NCBI RefSeq assembly: GCF_022346885.1
Contig: NZ_JAKRNK010000007.1
Coordinates: 62,001 to 126,000, forward strand
Length of the DNA: 64,000 bases
Reading direction: 5' to 3'
Source of the DNA: Paenibacillus sp. ACRRX
GTDB taxonomy: Bacteria; Bacillota; Bacilli; Paenibacillales; Paenibacillaceae
Numbering within the stretch: position 1 is the stretch's first letter; every line of letters begins with the position of its first letter. A program made the position numbers and the translations under genes. The notes under the pieces are model-generated. The model was not told the DNA's origin. It was given only the letters and a program-made list of their open reading frames with translations, and did not search any database. Shown one piece after another: positions 33,627 through 42,713 of the stretch.

Positions 33627-34382
33627 ATGAAAGCTTTTGATTCTGTTGCTTATTACGATAAAGTAGGCCGCATAAATGGATGGGACTTCTCTCAGATGAA
33701 GTTAACCTCGGAAGGTATTGGATGGGATTTCTATCAAGAAGTTGTTCGTGCATGCATACCATCAGACTTCTTGCTTGATATTGGAACGGGCGGCGGAGAA
33801 GCTGTATTGGCTATAGCCGACTCCGCTCAACTGATCGTTGGGATTGATCATTCATCAGGCATGATCAAGACAGCGGTTCAAAACTTAAACCGAGCGGGTA
33901 TCCCAAATGTACGTTTTATGCAGATGGATGCAGAAAAATTGCTGTTTCCAAACGAATTCTATAACGTAGTGTCCTGCCGTCATTCGGGATTTTACGCAGA
34001 AGAAGTAGCCCGAGTATTAGCACCGGATGGCCTATTTATGACGCAACAAGTAGGGGAGCGGGACAAGATCAATCTCAAAGCGGCGTTTGGCAGAGGACAA
34101 GCGTATGAGTCTATGCCAGAAACTTTAATGAGGGGGTATATCGCCGAATTAAGTGCTGCTGGCTTCCGGGATATTCAATTTGATCAATATTATGCAACGG
34201 AATATTATGAGACCCCGGAGGATCTCTTATTTCTGTTAACGCATACACCAATCATTCCTAACTTCGGTGAAGTGAAGGGTGATATGGAGGTGTTTGAACA
34301 ATTTGTAGCGGATCATATGACGGCCCAAGGGATTATAACCAATGCTGAGCGTTTCATGATTGCTGCGAGGCGAAGAGGCTAA
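33627..34382 (+). CDS. Class I SAM-dependent methyltransferase
   Basis: 251 aa. Motif I 'LLDIGTGGGEAVLAIAD' near residues 50-66, the acidic loop 'IVGIDHSSGMI', and 'MQMDAEKLLF' form the SAM pocket of a Rossmann methyltransferase (Methyltransf_11 type). The motif IV region 'YNVVSCRHSGFY' lacks the usual Asp/Pro pattern, and the C-terminal part is specific, so the acceptor cannot be named. AAAGGG precedes the ATG. The 292 bases upstream show no gene; a frame from 33450 to 33642 lacks a start codon. Confidence 0.85.
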   Translation: MKAFDSVAYYDKVGRINGWDFSQMKLTSEGIGWDFYQEVVRACIPSDFLLDIGTGGGEAVLAIADSAQLIVGIDHSSGMIKTAVQNLNRAGIPNVRFMQMDAEKLLFPNEFYNVVSCRHSGFYAEEVARVLAPDGLFMTQQVGERDKINLKAAFGRGQAYESMPETLMRGYIAELSAAGFRDIQFDQYYATEYYETPEDLLFLLTHTPIIPNFGEVKGDMEVFEQFVADHMTAQGIITNAERFMIAARRRG

Positions 34383-34406
34383 CGTTGGTGAGCTGAATAG
34401 TATTAA

Positions 34407-34440
34407 GGAAAGGGTGCTTGCGATGCAGGCACCTCTTTTA
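34407..34440 (+). terminator. Terminator after the methyltransferase gene
   Basis: AAAGGGTGCTTGC pairs imperfectly with GCAGGCACCTCTTT and is followed by TTA-rich sequence. Confidence 0.6.
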
Positions 34441-34596
34441 ATGTGGTTTATGCTTGTATGAAGGCTATTATTTTCATGTAGCGTATTCCCAACAAAACTG
34501 CTAAGTTAATTAAAGGCCATAAGGCTGACGACCAACTTTATTGTAAAATATAAATATATAGAACATACATGATCAACATGGAATGGGGAACAGGTA

Positions 34597-35472
34597 TTGA
34601 AGACGTTTAAAAAAGTATACATCGAGATTACAAGCGTATGTAACCTGGCCTGCACTTTCTGTCCGCCAACGGAAAGGAAGGCTAATTTTATTAAGCTGGA
34701 TACTTTTAATCACATATTGGATCAAATAAAGCCACATACAGACTATATCTATTTGCATGTCAAGGGTGAGCCTTTGCTTCATCCCAAAATGGATGAACTG
34801 CTGGATGCGAGCCATGAAAAGGGCTTTAAAGTTAACATTACAACCAACGGTACTTTGATCCGGAAAAATAGACAAAAGCTGCTGGGCAAGCCTGCCCTGC
34901 GGCAGATGAATTTCTCGCTTCACAGCTTTGATGGGCATATTGGTTCAGAGGATCGCGACGGGTATTTGAAGGAAATCCTTTCATTTGTACGGGAAGCAAA
35001 GCAGTATAACGTTATCTTTTCGTTTAGACTTTGGAATCTAGATCAAGATAACGTGACCAATCAAGTGAAGAATCGCAATCGCGAGACGCTGGAAATTCTG
35101 GAGCAAGAGTTTAACCTTGATTATAAAATAGAGGAAAAAGTGATACGCGGCAGCGGCTTGAAGATTGCTGACAACGTCTATTTGAATCAGGACCATGAGT
35201 TTGAATGGCCTAGCCTGAGTGCCCCTGAGGATGATGGCAAAGGTTTCTGTCATGCGCTTCGCAGTCAGGCGGCGATTCTCGTGGACGGAACCGTTGTGCC
35301 GTGTTGTCTGGATGGAGAAGGTGTTATTAATTTAGGCAACGTGCACGATGATCCATTCTCCGAGATCGTAGAGAGCGAGCGGGCGAACAATTTGTTTTAT
35401 GGTTTCTCCCGGCGTGAGGCTGTCGAGGAATTATGCCGAAAGTGCGGTTATAGAAAGAGATTTGGAACATAA
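34597..35472 (+). CDS. Radical SAM protein with SPASM-like domain
   Basis: 291 aa from TTG 34597 with GGGGAA upstream. The radical SAM cluster is Cys15, Cys19 and Cys22 in 'SVCNLACTFCPP'. 'YLHVKGEPLLHPKMD' and 'INITTNGT'-like strands continue the partial TIM barrel. The C-terminal Cys-rich part, 'GFCHALRSQAAILVDG', 'VPCCLDGEGVINLGNV' and 'ELCRKCGYRKRF', fits an auxiliary SPASM/twitch Fe-S cluster. The family includes peptide and protein modification enzymes. No precursor peptide gene was found nearby, so the substrate is unknown. Single gene. Confidence 0.88.
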   Translation: MKTFKKVYIEITSVCNLACTFCPPTERKANFIKLDTFNHILDQIKPHTDYIYLHVKGEPLLHPKMDELLDASHEKGFKVNITTNGTLIRKNRQKLLGKPALRQMNFSLHSFDGHIGSEDRDGYLKEILSFVREAKQYNVIFSFRLWNLDQDNVTNQVKNRNRETLEILEQEFNLDYKIEEKVIRGSGLKIADNVYLNQDHEFEWPSLSAPEDDGKGFCHALRSQAAILVDGTVVPCCLDGEGVINLGNVHDDPFSEIVESERANNLFYGFSRREAVEELCRKCGYRKRFGT

Positions 35473-35792
35473 GCTGCGGTTCGCTGCCTAACATTGTCTA
35501 CAATTTACAGTTATTAACCGATCATGGATTGTACCATGCCAATGATATAACTATTAAAAACAGCTCAAATCGAATGATGATGGGGCTGTTTTTTGTTATG
35601 TCCTGCGGGTTTCCTCTATGTTGAGAGCTCGGCGATGCGGGATAGATAGCAAATGGAATATGAACATATCATGTCAGGTGTATATCGATAACTGTTAAAT
35701 AGGACTTTAGTTGGTATGTTGTGGATAGTCGTTTAGGTATCATTTTAATAGTGCAGGACACTTATACGGGGAATGACAGATAGGAGCGATAA
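35473..35792. other. Intergenic leader of the SWIM/HEAT/MoxR/VWA operon
   Basis: A terminator (35557-35594) closes the radical SAM gene. The rest is AT-rich and must hold the promoter of the five-gene operon; candidate elements near 35715-35750 are too degenerate to call. AGGAG for the first gene lies near 35779. Confidence 0.45.
35557..35594 (+). terminator. Terminator after the radical SAM gene
   Basis: AAAACAGC (35557-35564) pairs with GCTGTTTT (35585-35592), followed by more T. Confidence 0.65.
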
Positions 35793-37235
35793 ATGTTGAT
35801 CGAGATTACAGAATCCTATATTGATTCGTTGGCACCCAACAGCTCTGCCATCAAGAATGCGCAGGGACTCGTGAAGAAACGCAGCTTCGTGAGATTTAAT
35901 CGCTCGCAGGACGCGACTTTGCTGTTTGGTGAATGTTCAGGTAGCGGTAAATCCAATTATCAGTGCTCGGCAGATTTTATTCATCCAGAAAAGCCAGTGC
36001 TGCGCTGCTCCTGTCCGAGCAGACAACTGCCTTGCAAACATGCACTTGGGCTGTTATACGCCTATGCTGGGGGAGCGGAATTCTTGGAAGCCGAAGTTCC
36101 AGAAGACATCCTTTCGAAGCGGGAGAAGGCGGAGAAACGTGAAGAGCAGAAGACAAAGCAAGCGGCTGAAGGCATTGAGACGAAGCCCAAAAAAGTAAAT
36201 AAATCAGCATTAAAGAAGAAGATCCAAGCGCAATTGGATGGACTGGAACTGTTGGAGAAGCTCGCGCTTTCGCTCATACGTGGAGGATTGGCGACTATAG
36301 ACAAGAAAGTGCTCAAGACGATCGATGAGCATGTCAAGCAAATGGGCAATTATTATTTGACTGGTGCTCAGATTGAGCTGCGTCAATTATCTTTACTGCT
36401 CAAGCAAGCAAGTGAACAAGATGAGCTTTACACGTACGCGATGGAACAGTTGACACTAATCCATGCGCTTGTGAGGAAAGGTCGAGCACACTTAACGGCC
36501 AAGCTTGCTGATCCTGATCTCGCGCTGGATCACGAGTCGACAATCGAGGAGTGGCTTGGCCATGCGTGGCAGTTGGACCAACTGAAAGCGTGTGGGCTGA
36601 TGAGGGAACAGGTTGAACTCGTACAGCTTGCGTATTTCAGTTATGATGATCAGGCAAGACAGGAGCTTGTGGATTTGGGTTATTGGCTGGAACTATCAAG
36701 TGGAGACATTCATAGAACAATCCAATACCGCCCTTATAAGGCGTTAAAGCATATGAAGGAAGAAGACAGCTACTTTGATGCTGTACAGGTATCCGCTCTA
36801 TATACATATCCCGGTGAAATGAACCGCCGCGTTCGTTGGGAGGACATGATTCCGCGACGTATGGAGCTGCAAGAGATAGAGTCGCTATCGAAGCTTGGGC
36901 AGCGATCTTTTGCGGAAGCAATTAAGTTGGTGAAGAACCAACTTAAAAATCCGTTAAGTGACCGGAATCCGGTGATGCTTCTGCATGTGTCGGAGGTTCT
37001 TCAGAATGAGCAAGGCCACTATGCCCTTGTCGATCAGGCAGGGCATCATCTGGCGCTGGAGGATATCACTCCGTCAAATCAAGGATCAGTAGAGCTGCTA
37101 CCTTATATTCCAGCTGAACAATTGTCGGATGCAACGATGCTGGTTGTGTTCGAGTATCATATGGGTTCAGGTAGACTCGTTGCACAACCGTTAACCATTA
37201 TCAAAGGCGCGGATATGATCCGACTATTATATTAG
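35793..37235 (+). CDS. SWIM zinc-finger protein (YehQ-like)
   Basis: 480 aa. A SWIM zinc finger is formed by Cys72, Cys74, Cys81 and His83 in 'RCSCPSRQLPCKHALGL' (pattern CxCx6CxH). A Lys/Glu-rich linker (about 100-150) follows, then a helical region of over 300 residues without known motifs. SWIM domains bind nucleic acid or proteins. It is the first gene of a five-gene operon (13 bases before the HEAT gene) shared with a MoxR ATPase, DUF5682 and a VWA protein. E. coli yehQ is the matching SWIM protein in yehLMPQ. Biochemical role unknown; a substrate or nucleic-acid recognition subunit is inference. Confidence 0.85.
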   Translation: MLIEITESYIDSLAPNSSAIKNAQGLVKKRSFVRFNRSQDATLLFGECSGSGKSNYQCSADFIHPEKPVLRCSCPSRQLPCKHALGLLYAYAGGAEFLEAEVPEDILSKREKAEKREEQKTKQAAEGIETKPKKVNKSALKKKIQAQLDGLELLEKLALSLIRGGLATIDKKVLKTIDEHVKQMGNYYLTGAQIELRQLSLLLKQASEQDELYTYAMEQLTLIHALVRKGRAHLTAKLADPDLALDHESTIEEWLGHAWQLDQLKACGLMREQVELVQLAYFSYDDQARQELVDLGYWLELSSGDIHRTIQYRPYKALKHMKEEDSYFDAVQVSALYTYPGEMNRRVRWEDMIPRRMELQEIESLSKLGQRSFAEAIKLVKNQLKNPLSDRNPVMLLHVSEVLQNEQGHYALVDQAGHHLALEDITPSNQGSVELLPYIPAEQLSDATMLVVFEYHMGSGRLVAQPLTIIKGADMIRLLY

Positions 37236-37248
37236 GAGGCTGAAGAAC

Positions 37249-39111
37249 ATGAGCACAGCGCTGTTGCAAGAGCTTCATCAAGAATTACGTCGGCTGTATA
37301 TTGCAGGCAGTGATCTAGCGGCAGGGGACTTCCGCTTGAAACGCATGCTGCCCCAATTTCAACAGCTTGGAGAGCGTGCGCCTGTCTTCAAGCGCCTTGC
37401 CGAAGGCATCACAGCTCTTGTGGAGCCTACGGATTCACTCCAGCATAGTCCTGCTGAATGCTTGCAGGACGTAACGCTGTTACTGGAGTCCGTGCTTCGT
37501 ACGCTGGGCTCCACAGCGGTGAGTGGGGAGCTTGGCCAACTGCACAGTCGTCCGACGAGCTTAACGACCTTTTTGCCTTACCGCAAGCTGGCTGATGTGG
37601 AGCGGGCGTTAACGACGACGGGAAGCGGACGACATGAGATTATTGTACATGCATTTGAAGAGGGCATGTTTCAGGACTTACGATTGATGAGATTAGCGAT
37701 CAACGCGTTGCAAGATCCGTATACGGACATTGTAGACTACACGATGAAGCATGTACTGCCAGGTTATGGCGAGCAGATTGTACCGCATTTAGTAGAGAGT
37801 TTCGATGCCACAGGCGGTAAGTTGGAAGCGAGAAAGCTGAAAGTTATTGGTCAGGTCGGTGGCGAGGATGTGCTTGATCTTATCTATCAAGCGGCCGAGT
37901 CGGGGTCAGACGATGTTCGCATAGCGGGGATCGGAGCATTAGCTAAGCATCAGCGTTATGAGTCGTCTTTGCTGGAGTGGTCCAAAGACAAAAAGAAGTC
38001 GATCCGCGAAGCAGCTTACTTTGCTTTGGCTGAGATGGGAACGGACACAGCGGCAGCGCGTCTGCATGAGGCTTTTTCCGGCAAGGACATTGAGCTGGCT
38101 GCTGAAGCATCCGCCAAGTGTGCTTCAAGTCAGCTGATGGTGAAGCTGGTCAACGATCTTGGTGTGGAGCTACATAGAGCAGTGGAACTTAAGGATGACA
38201 AAAAGAAGATTGAGGTATTGTGGGCGAGAATTCAGCATTATCTCACAGGACTGGACGAAAAGCGCAGCGAGGAATTGTATGCACGCTATAAATATACAGT
38301 AGAACAATATGCTTTCTTTATTTCATTAGGATGGATGGAGCTTATTGATTATGCGGCGAGCTACCTGAGTCAAGAAAACACAGAGGAAGCGCTGCATCTG
38401 CTGCAACAATTGGAGCAGAACAATGCACGTTATGTACCACATGCGTTCCGCGCTGCATTCCAGCAGTTGTCTCCTGCTGAATTGTTTGATCAATACGTTG
38501 AATCGATGCGTAATAAATGGAAGATTGCTACTAATAAAGAAACCAACAAAAGAAAGCAGCAGTTGTTCAGTGTTGTAGAAGGACTGGTTATCGAGCGAGG
38601 ATATAAACTTAGCCCTACGTTGTGGGGGGCACAGCATGAGCAATCAACGCTGTTTGCGGCTGAGTTAATACCTTTGGAGCAGATGGCAGCGCAATGGGAT
38701 AACCGGTGGCTTGAGTGGCTTATGGAACAAGGAGCAACCGAGTTGGTATGTGCGTTTGCGTCCCCTGGACACAAGGCTTGTCAGCAATTTATGCTGCAGC
38801 AGTTAACGGAGCACGCAGGTTTCAGTACTTCCACTGCAGGACTGTTACTGGCTGGGCTCGAGCGTGCTGAGGTTGATGAGCATGTTCGTCATGAAGCGTT
38901 AATGACCCTTTTGGAGCATAAGCGGAATAAAATGGGTTACGTATTTGAATGGAACGTATGGGAGCAGCTGTGTCAGCTTCCAGCAACGTATCAAGAGCGG
39001 TTAGCTGCTGTTGCGCCTAACTATCGGTATACAGCAGGCAGCCAGCTGGAGTATGTACTGCGAATGATGCAGGCGGACGGCACAGGGGTTAATGCAGGTA
39101 AGCCCGTATAG
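37249..39111 (+). CDS. HEAT-repeat scaffold protein
   Basis: 620 aa, all helical. HEAT-like pairs are visible around residues 195-300 ('VLDLIYQAAESGSDDVRIAG', 'IREAAYFALAEMGTDTAA'), a pattern of PBS/HEAT repeats used as protein-binding scaffolds. The N- and C-terminal thirds are helical but not matched to a family. AGGAGG precedes the ATG by a few bases. It lies between the SWIM and MoxR genes and has no counterpart that I recall in the four-gene E. coli yeh cluster, so it may be an adaptor specific to the Gram-positive version (inference). Confidence 0.8.
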   Translation: MSTALLQELHQELRRLYIAGSDLAAGDFRLKRMLPQFQQLGERAPVFKRLAEGITALVEPTDSLQHSPAECLQDVTLLLESVLRTLGSTAVSGELGQLHSRPTSLTTFLPYRKLADVERALTTTGSGRHEIIVHAFEEGMFQDLRLMRLAINALQDPYTDIVDYTMKHVLPGYGEQIVPHLVESFDATGGKLEARKLKVIGQVGGEDVLDLIYQAAESGSDDVRIAGIGALAKHQRYESSLLEWSKDKKKSIREAAYFALAEMGTDTAAARLHEAFSGKDIELAAEASAKCASSQLMVKLVNDLGVELHRAVELKDDKKKIEVLWARIQHYLTGLDEKRSEELYARYKYTVEQYAFFISLGWMELIDYAASYLSQENTEEALHLLQQLEQNNARYVPHAFRAAFQQLSPAELFDQYVESMRNKWKIATNKETNKRKQQLFSVVEGLVIERGYKLSPTLWGAQHEQSTLFAAELIPLEQMAAQWDNRWLEWLMEQGATELVCAFASPGHKACQQFMLQQLTEHAGFSTSTAGLLLAGLERAEVDEHVRHEALMTLLEHKRNKMGYVFEWNVWEQLCQLPATYQERLAAVAPNYRYTAGSQLEYVLRMMQADGTGVNAGKPV

Positions 39112-39157
39112 TGTTTGCGGGCGATAGCGAATTGAGAACGTAAAGGGAGATGAGCAA

Positions 39158-40258
39158 ATGGCTGCACGACAAGAGAATCAGGAAATGATGCGACTGCCTG
39201 CGGAACTATTGTATAAGGAAGAGCTTGAGGCGCTGCGCAAAGCAGATAAAGGCAAGGTGCCAGCGGGTTGGCAGATGTCGCCGCAGTCCGTGCTTACGTT
39301 TATTGTCGGTGGTAAGGCGGGGAAAACCGTTATTACGCCCAAATATATGGGAAACAAACGTTTGGTTGAGATGGCTATCGCGACACTGGTGACGGATCGT
39401 GCATTGCTGCTGATTGGCGAGCCGGGCACAGCCAAATCGTGGCTGTCTGAGAACTTGTCTGCTGCCATCTACGGCAATTCTGGACTTGTTGTGCAGGGGA
39501 CGGCTGGCACGAGCGAGGAACACGTACGTTATTCGTGGAATTATGCCATGCTGTTGGCTAACGGACCTACTCCTGAAGCGCTTGTGCAAAGTCCGATCAT
39601 GCGGGCCATGGAGGCCGGCGGTATCGCGCGGTTTGAGGAAATTTCCCGCTGCGCATCGGAAGTTCAGGACGCCCTGATTTCTATATTATCCGAAAAGACA
39701 GTCTCGGTGCCTGAGCTAAGCCGTGAAGTAAGTGCACGCAAAGGCTTCTCGATAATTGCAACAGCTAATACGAGGGACCGCGGCGTTAATGAAATGTCAG
39801 CGGCTTTAAAGCGCCGATTTAATATTATTGTGCTGCCTACACCTTCGGATATGGACACTGAGGTTGAGATTGTTAAGAAGCGTGTTCGTGAAATTGCTGC
39901 TTCTTATGATCTTCAAGCTGCGGTGCCGGCGGACGAGGCGCTTATCAAGGTAGTGACCATTTTCCGTGAGCTGCGCAGCGGTATGACGATCGATAAGAAG
40001 GAGAAAGTGAAGACGCCTGCAGGGGTCATCTCAACAGCGGAAGCTATTTCGCTACTGACAAACAGTATGGCGCTTGCTGCCAGCTTTGGCAGTGGAGAGT
40101 TGACGGATGAGGATTTGGCTGCTGGTCTTCAAGGTGCAATCGTTAAGGATGACGTAAAAGACAAATTGGTGTGGAAGGAATATCTCGATAACGTGATGAA
40201 GAAGCGCGGCGCAGAATGGCGCGGCTTGTATACGGCGTGCAAGGAGATGAACGAGTGA
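39158..40258 (+). CDS. MoxR-type AAA+ ATPase (YehL-like)
   Basis: 366 aa. Walker A 'GEPGTAKS' at 87-94, a Walker B region 'GGIARFEEISR' with Glu160/Glu161, sensor 1 'FSIIATANTRDRGVNEM' and the arginine-finger segment 'ALKRRFNIIVLPTP' form an intact AAA+ module of the MoxR group. MoxR ATPases act as chaperones that remodel or insert cofactors into partner proteins, usually together with a VWA protein; one is encoded two genes on (42714-43928). The DUF5682 start overlaps this stop by four bases. GGGAG precedes the ATG. Equivalent to E. coli yehL. Confidence 0.92.
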   Translation: MAARQENQEMMRLPAELLYKEELEALRKADKGKVPAGWQMSPQSVLTFIVGGKAGKTVITPKYMGNKRLVEMAIATLVTDRALLLIGEPGTAKSWLSENLSAAIYGNSGLVVQGTAGTSEEHVRYSWNYAMLLANGPTPEALVQSPIMRAMEAGGIARFEEISRCASEVQDALISILSEKTVSVPELSREVSARKGFSIIATANTRDRGVNEMSAALKRRFNIIVLPTPSDMDTEVEIVKKRVREIAASYDLQAAVPADEALIKVVTIFRELRSGMTIDKKEKVKTPAGVISTAEAISLLTNSMALAASFGSGELTDEDLAAGLQGAIVKDDVKDKLVWKEYLDNVMKKRGAEWRGLYTACKEMNE

Positions 40259-42711
40259 GCGTGACTGCGGAAGGAGCTGTACATATATTTGGTGTACGGC
40301 ATCTGTCGCCTGGCGGAGCCAAGCACCTGCTCGATTACTTGCAAGAGGTTAAGCCTACGGCTGTTCTGATCGAAGGCCCTGCTGATGCGACAGCAGAGAT
40401 GCGGCATCTCACTCATGCTGCGACTCAGCCTCCTGTGGCGATACTGGCCTTTACAGATGATCTGCCAGTTCGGACGGTATTGTGGCCGTTCGCCGCTTAC
40501 TCGCCTGAATATCAAGCGATGAAGTGGGCGCAGGAACACGACGCTTTGGCTGCTTTTATTGATTTGCCTGCTGATGTTACGCTTGGCTTGCAGGAGCTTC
40601 GGCTGCAGCAGGAAGTCAAAGAGCAGGTCGACGAGCAAGAGGGAGCACAAAGGGCAGGAGAACAAGATAAGCCACAAGAGCAAGTACAAGGGTCAGAACA
40701 ACAAGATAAGCCGGAAGATCAAGAGCCACAACTAGCCAAGAAACGTTCCTTGACGGAAGACGCCGTCGCAAAGACGGAGGCAGATAAATCCGGAGAGCAC
40801 TCTATCTATAGCCGAATCGCTGAATTGGCTGGAGAGCACGACTACGACATGTATTGGGAACGGAATTACGAGCACAACCTGAACGCCGGGGCTTATCAAG
40901 AAGCGATACTAGCTTTTTCCGCTCAGATGAGGGAGCTGTCAGAAGCGAGCGAGCGGCGTTATGAGCGAAGAGAATATGCTTATAATGCTGTGCGGGAAGC
41001 TTATATGAGAAGACAGATAAACGCCACCATCGCGGCAGGTCACGCCCCTCACAAGATCGTAGTGGTATGCGGGGCCTACCATGCATCAGCACTAGTTGAT
41101 CTGACGGATGCGATGACGGATACAGAGCTTAAAGCCTTGCCTCGGCGCAGCGCCAAGCTTACGCTGATGCCATATTCTTACTATAAGCTGTCATCTATGT
41201 CTGGTTATGGAGCGGGAAACAATGCGCCCAACTATTACGAAATGATGTGGCATCGGATGAGTACGGATACGCTGGACGAACTGTCAGAGTATTATTTATC
41301 AATGGTCGCAAGAGGGATGCGGGACACTGGAACGCATCGCTCTACCGCTGAGGTTATAGAAGCGGTACGTCTTGCAGAGGCGTTAGCGGCGCTGCATGGA
41401 GGCAGTGCGCCGACGTTGCGCGATCTGCGGGATGCGGCGCAGACGCTGCTGGGCAGAGGCGAATTATCCGTCGTGGCAGATACGCTGGCGCGGGTAGATG
41501 TAGGTACGTCTATTGGCTCATTGGCGGATGGCGTGAGTCAGACACCGATTCAGGATGATCTGAACCGGCTGCTCAAGCGCTTGAAGCTTGATAAATATAA
41601 GACGGCAGTAGCAACGGATGTAGCTCTTGATCTGCGTGAAAACCGCCGTGTGTCTACAGAGGAAGCGGCGTTTTTGGACTTAAACCGATCGTTCCTGCTC
41701 CATCGGTTGAATTTGCTTGGAATTACGCTTGCGAAGCTGCAGCCAAGCGGACAGGATCGGGCCACTTGGGCAGAGCATTGGGTAATGCAGTGGTCGCCAG
41801 AAGTAGAGATTCAAGTCGTCGAATCAACATTGCTTGGCGAGACGGTGGAGGTTGCTGCTGCTCATGTACTGCAGCAGAAGTTAGATGGCTGCGGTACGAT
41901 TGCTGAAGCCTCAAATCTGATTCGAACAGCATGTGAATGCGGTATGTTGGCACAGATGGAAGCAGCACGCCAAACTTTGCAGCAGCTCGCCGCTGATAGC
42001 CGGGATGTGGTGCAGATTGCTGCTGCGGCACGAGATCTGTCTACCATCATCAGCTATGGTGACATCCGCAGAGTAGACACGTCACCGCTAATCCCGCTGC
42101 TTGAACAATTATTTACACGAGCATGTCTGTTCCTGCTGGACTGCAGCGGCTGTAACGACGAAGCTGCTAATGCGATGTGCACAGCAATGAATGAGATGAA
42201 CAGTGTAGCATTGGATCACCATGAGCATGTGGACGATCCCTTATGGCTGCGGGAACTGCAGCACCTGGCAGAGCGGGATGACAGAAATCCGAGGCTATCT
42301 GGATTCGCCTGTGCCATATTGATGGAGCGCAATGCAATCACCGTCGAGCAATGCTCCACTGAAGTAGCACGACGCTTGTCGCCGGGTGTGCCTGCAGACT
42401 TGGGAGCAGGCTGGTTCGAAGGATTGTCACAGCGTAACCGATATGCGCTTCTGTCACGGATGAGCTTATGGGAGCAGTTAAGCAGCTATATTCAATCGCT
42501 TGATGACAACGAGTTTGTCCGTGCGCTTGTCTTCCTGCGCAGAGCATTTAGTACATTTTCACCTCGCGAGAAGACGATGATAGCAGAACTGCTAGGCGAG
42601 TTATGGGGTGTGCACGCAGAAGCAGCAGCAGAAGTGCTGACAGGTGAGCTGAAGGAGGACGAAGTTAAAATGATAGATGAGCTGAACGATTTTGACTTTG
42701 AGGACTTTTAA
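40255..42711 (+). CDS. DUF5682 protein (YehM-like)
   Basis: 818 aa from GTG 40255, which overlaps the ATPase stop (GTGA) and has AAGGAG eight bases upstream. The N-terminal part reads 'VHIFGVRHLSPGGAKHLLDY' and 'PTAVLIEGPADA', and 'IVVVCGAYHASAL' follows at about 267-279. GVRH (13-16), Glu40 and GAYH (273-276) repeat the two GxxH motifs and Glu of the TraB/Tiki/ChaN metalloenzyme superfamily; membership is my inference. Residues about 120-182 are a Glu/Gln/Lys low-complexity insert. The C-terminal 450 residues are helical repeats. No function is established for DUF5682. Confidence 0.88.
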   Translation: MSVTAEGAVHIFGVRHLSPGGAKHLLDYLQEVKPTAVLIEGPADATAEMRHLTHAATQPPVAILAFTDDLPVRTVLWPFAAYSPEYQAMKWAQEHDALAAFIDLPADVTLGLQELRLQQEVKEQVDEQEGAQRAGEQDKPQEQVQGSEQQDKPEDQEPQLAKKRSLTEDAVAKTEADKSGEHSIYSRIAELAGEHDYDMYWERNYEHNLNAGAYQEAILAFSAQMRELSEASERRYERREYAYNAVREAYMRRQINATIAAGHAPHKIVVVCGAYHASALVDLTDAMTDTELKALPRRSAKLTLMPYSYYKLSSMSGYGAGNNAPNYYEMMWHRMSTDTLDELSEYYLSMVARGMRDTGTHRSTAEVIEAVRLAEALAALHGGSAPTLRDLRDAAQTLLGRGELSVVADTLARVDVGTSIGSLADGVSQTPIQDDLNRLLKRLKLDKYKTAVATDVALDLRENRRVSTEEAAFLDLNRSFLLHRLNLLGITLAKLQPSGQDRATWAEHWVMQWSPEVEIQVVESTLLGETVEVAAAHVLQQKLDGCGTIAEASNLIRTACECGMLAQMEAARQTLQQLAADSRDVVQIAAAARDLSTIISYGDIRRVDTSPLIPLLEQLFTRACLFLLDCSGCNDEAANAMCTAMNEMNSVALDHHEHVDDPLWLRELQHLAERDDRNPRLSGFACAILMERNAITVEQCSTEVARRLSPGVPADLGAGWFEGLSQRNRYALLSRMSLWEQLSSYIQSLDDNEFVRALVFLRRAFSTFSPREKTMIAELLGELWGVHAEAAAEVLTGELKEDEVKMIDELNDFDFEDF

Positions 42712-42713
42712 CG

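Noticed and set aside
33450-33642. Open frame before the methyltransferase gene containing PAIKGVVCPFDLTNYADERQ
   Set aside because: No usable start codon or ribosome binding site, overlap with the methyltransferase start, and no recognised family.
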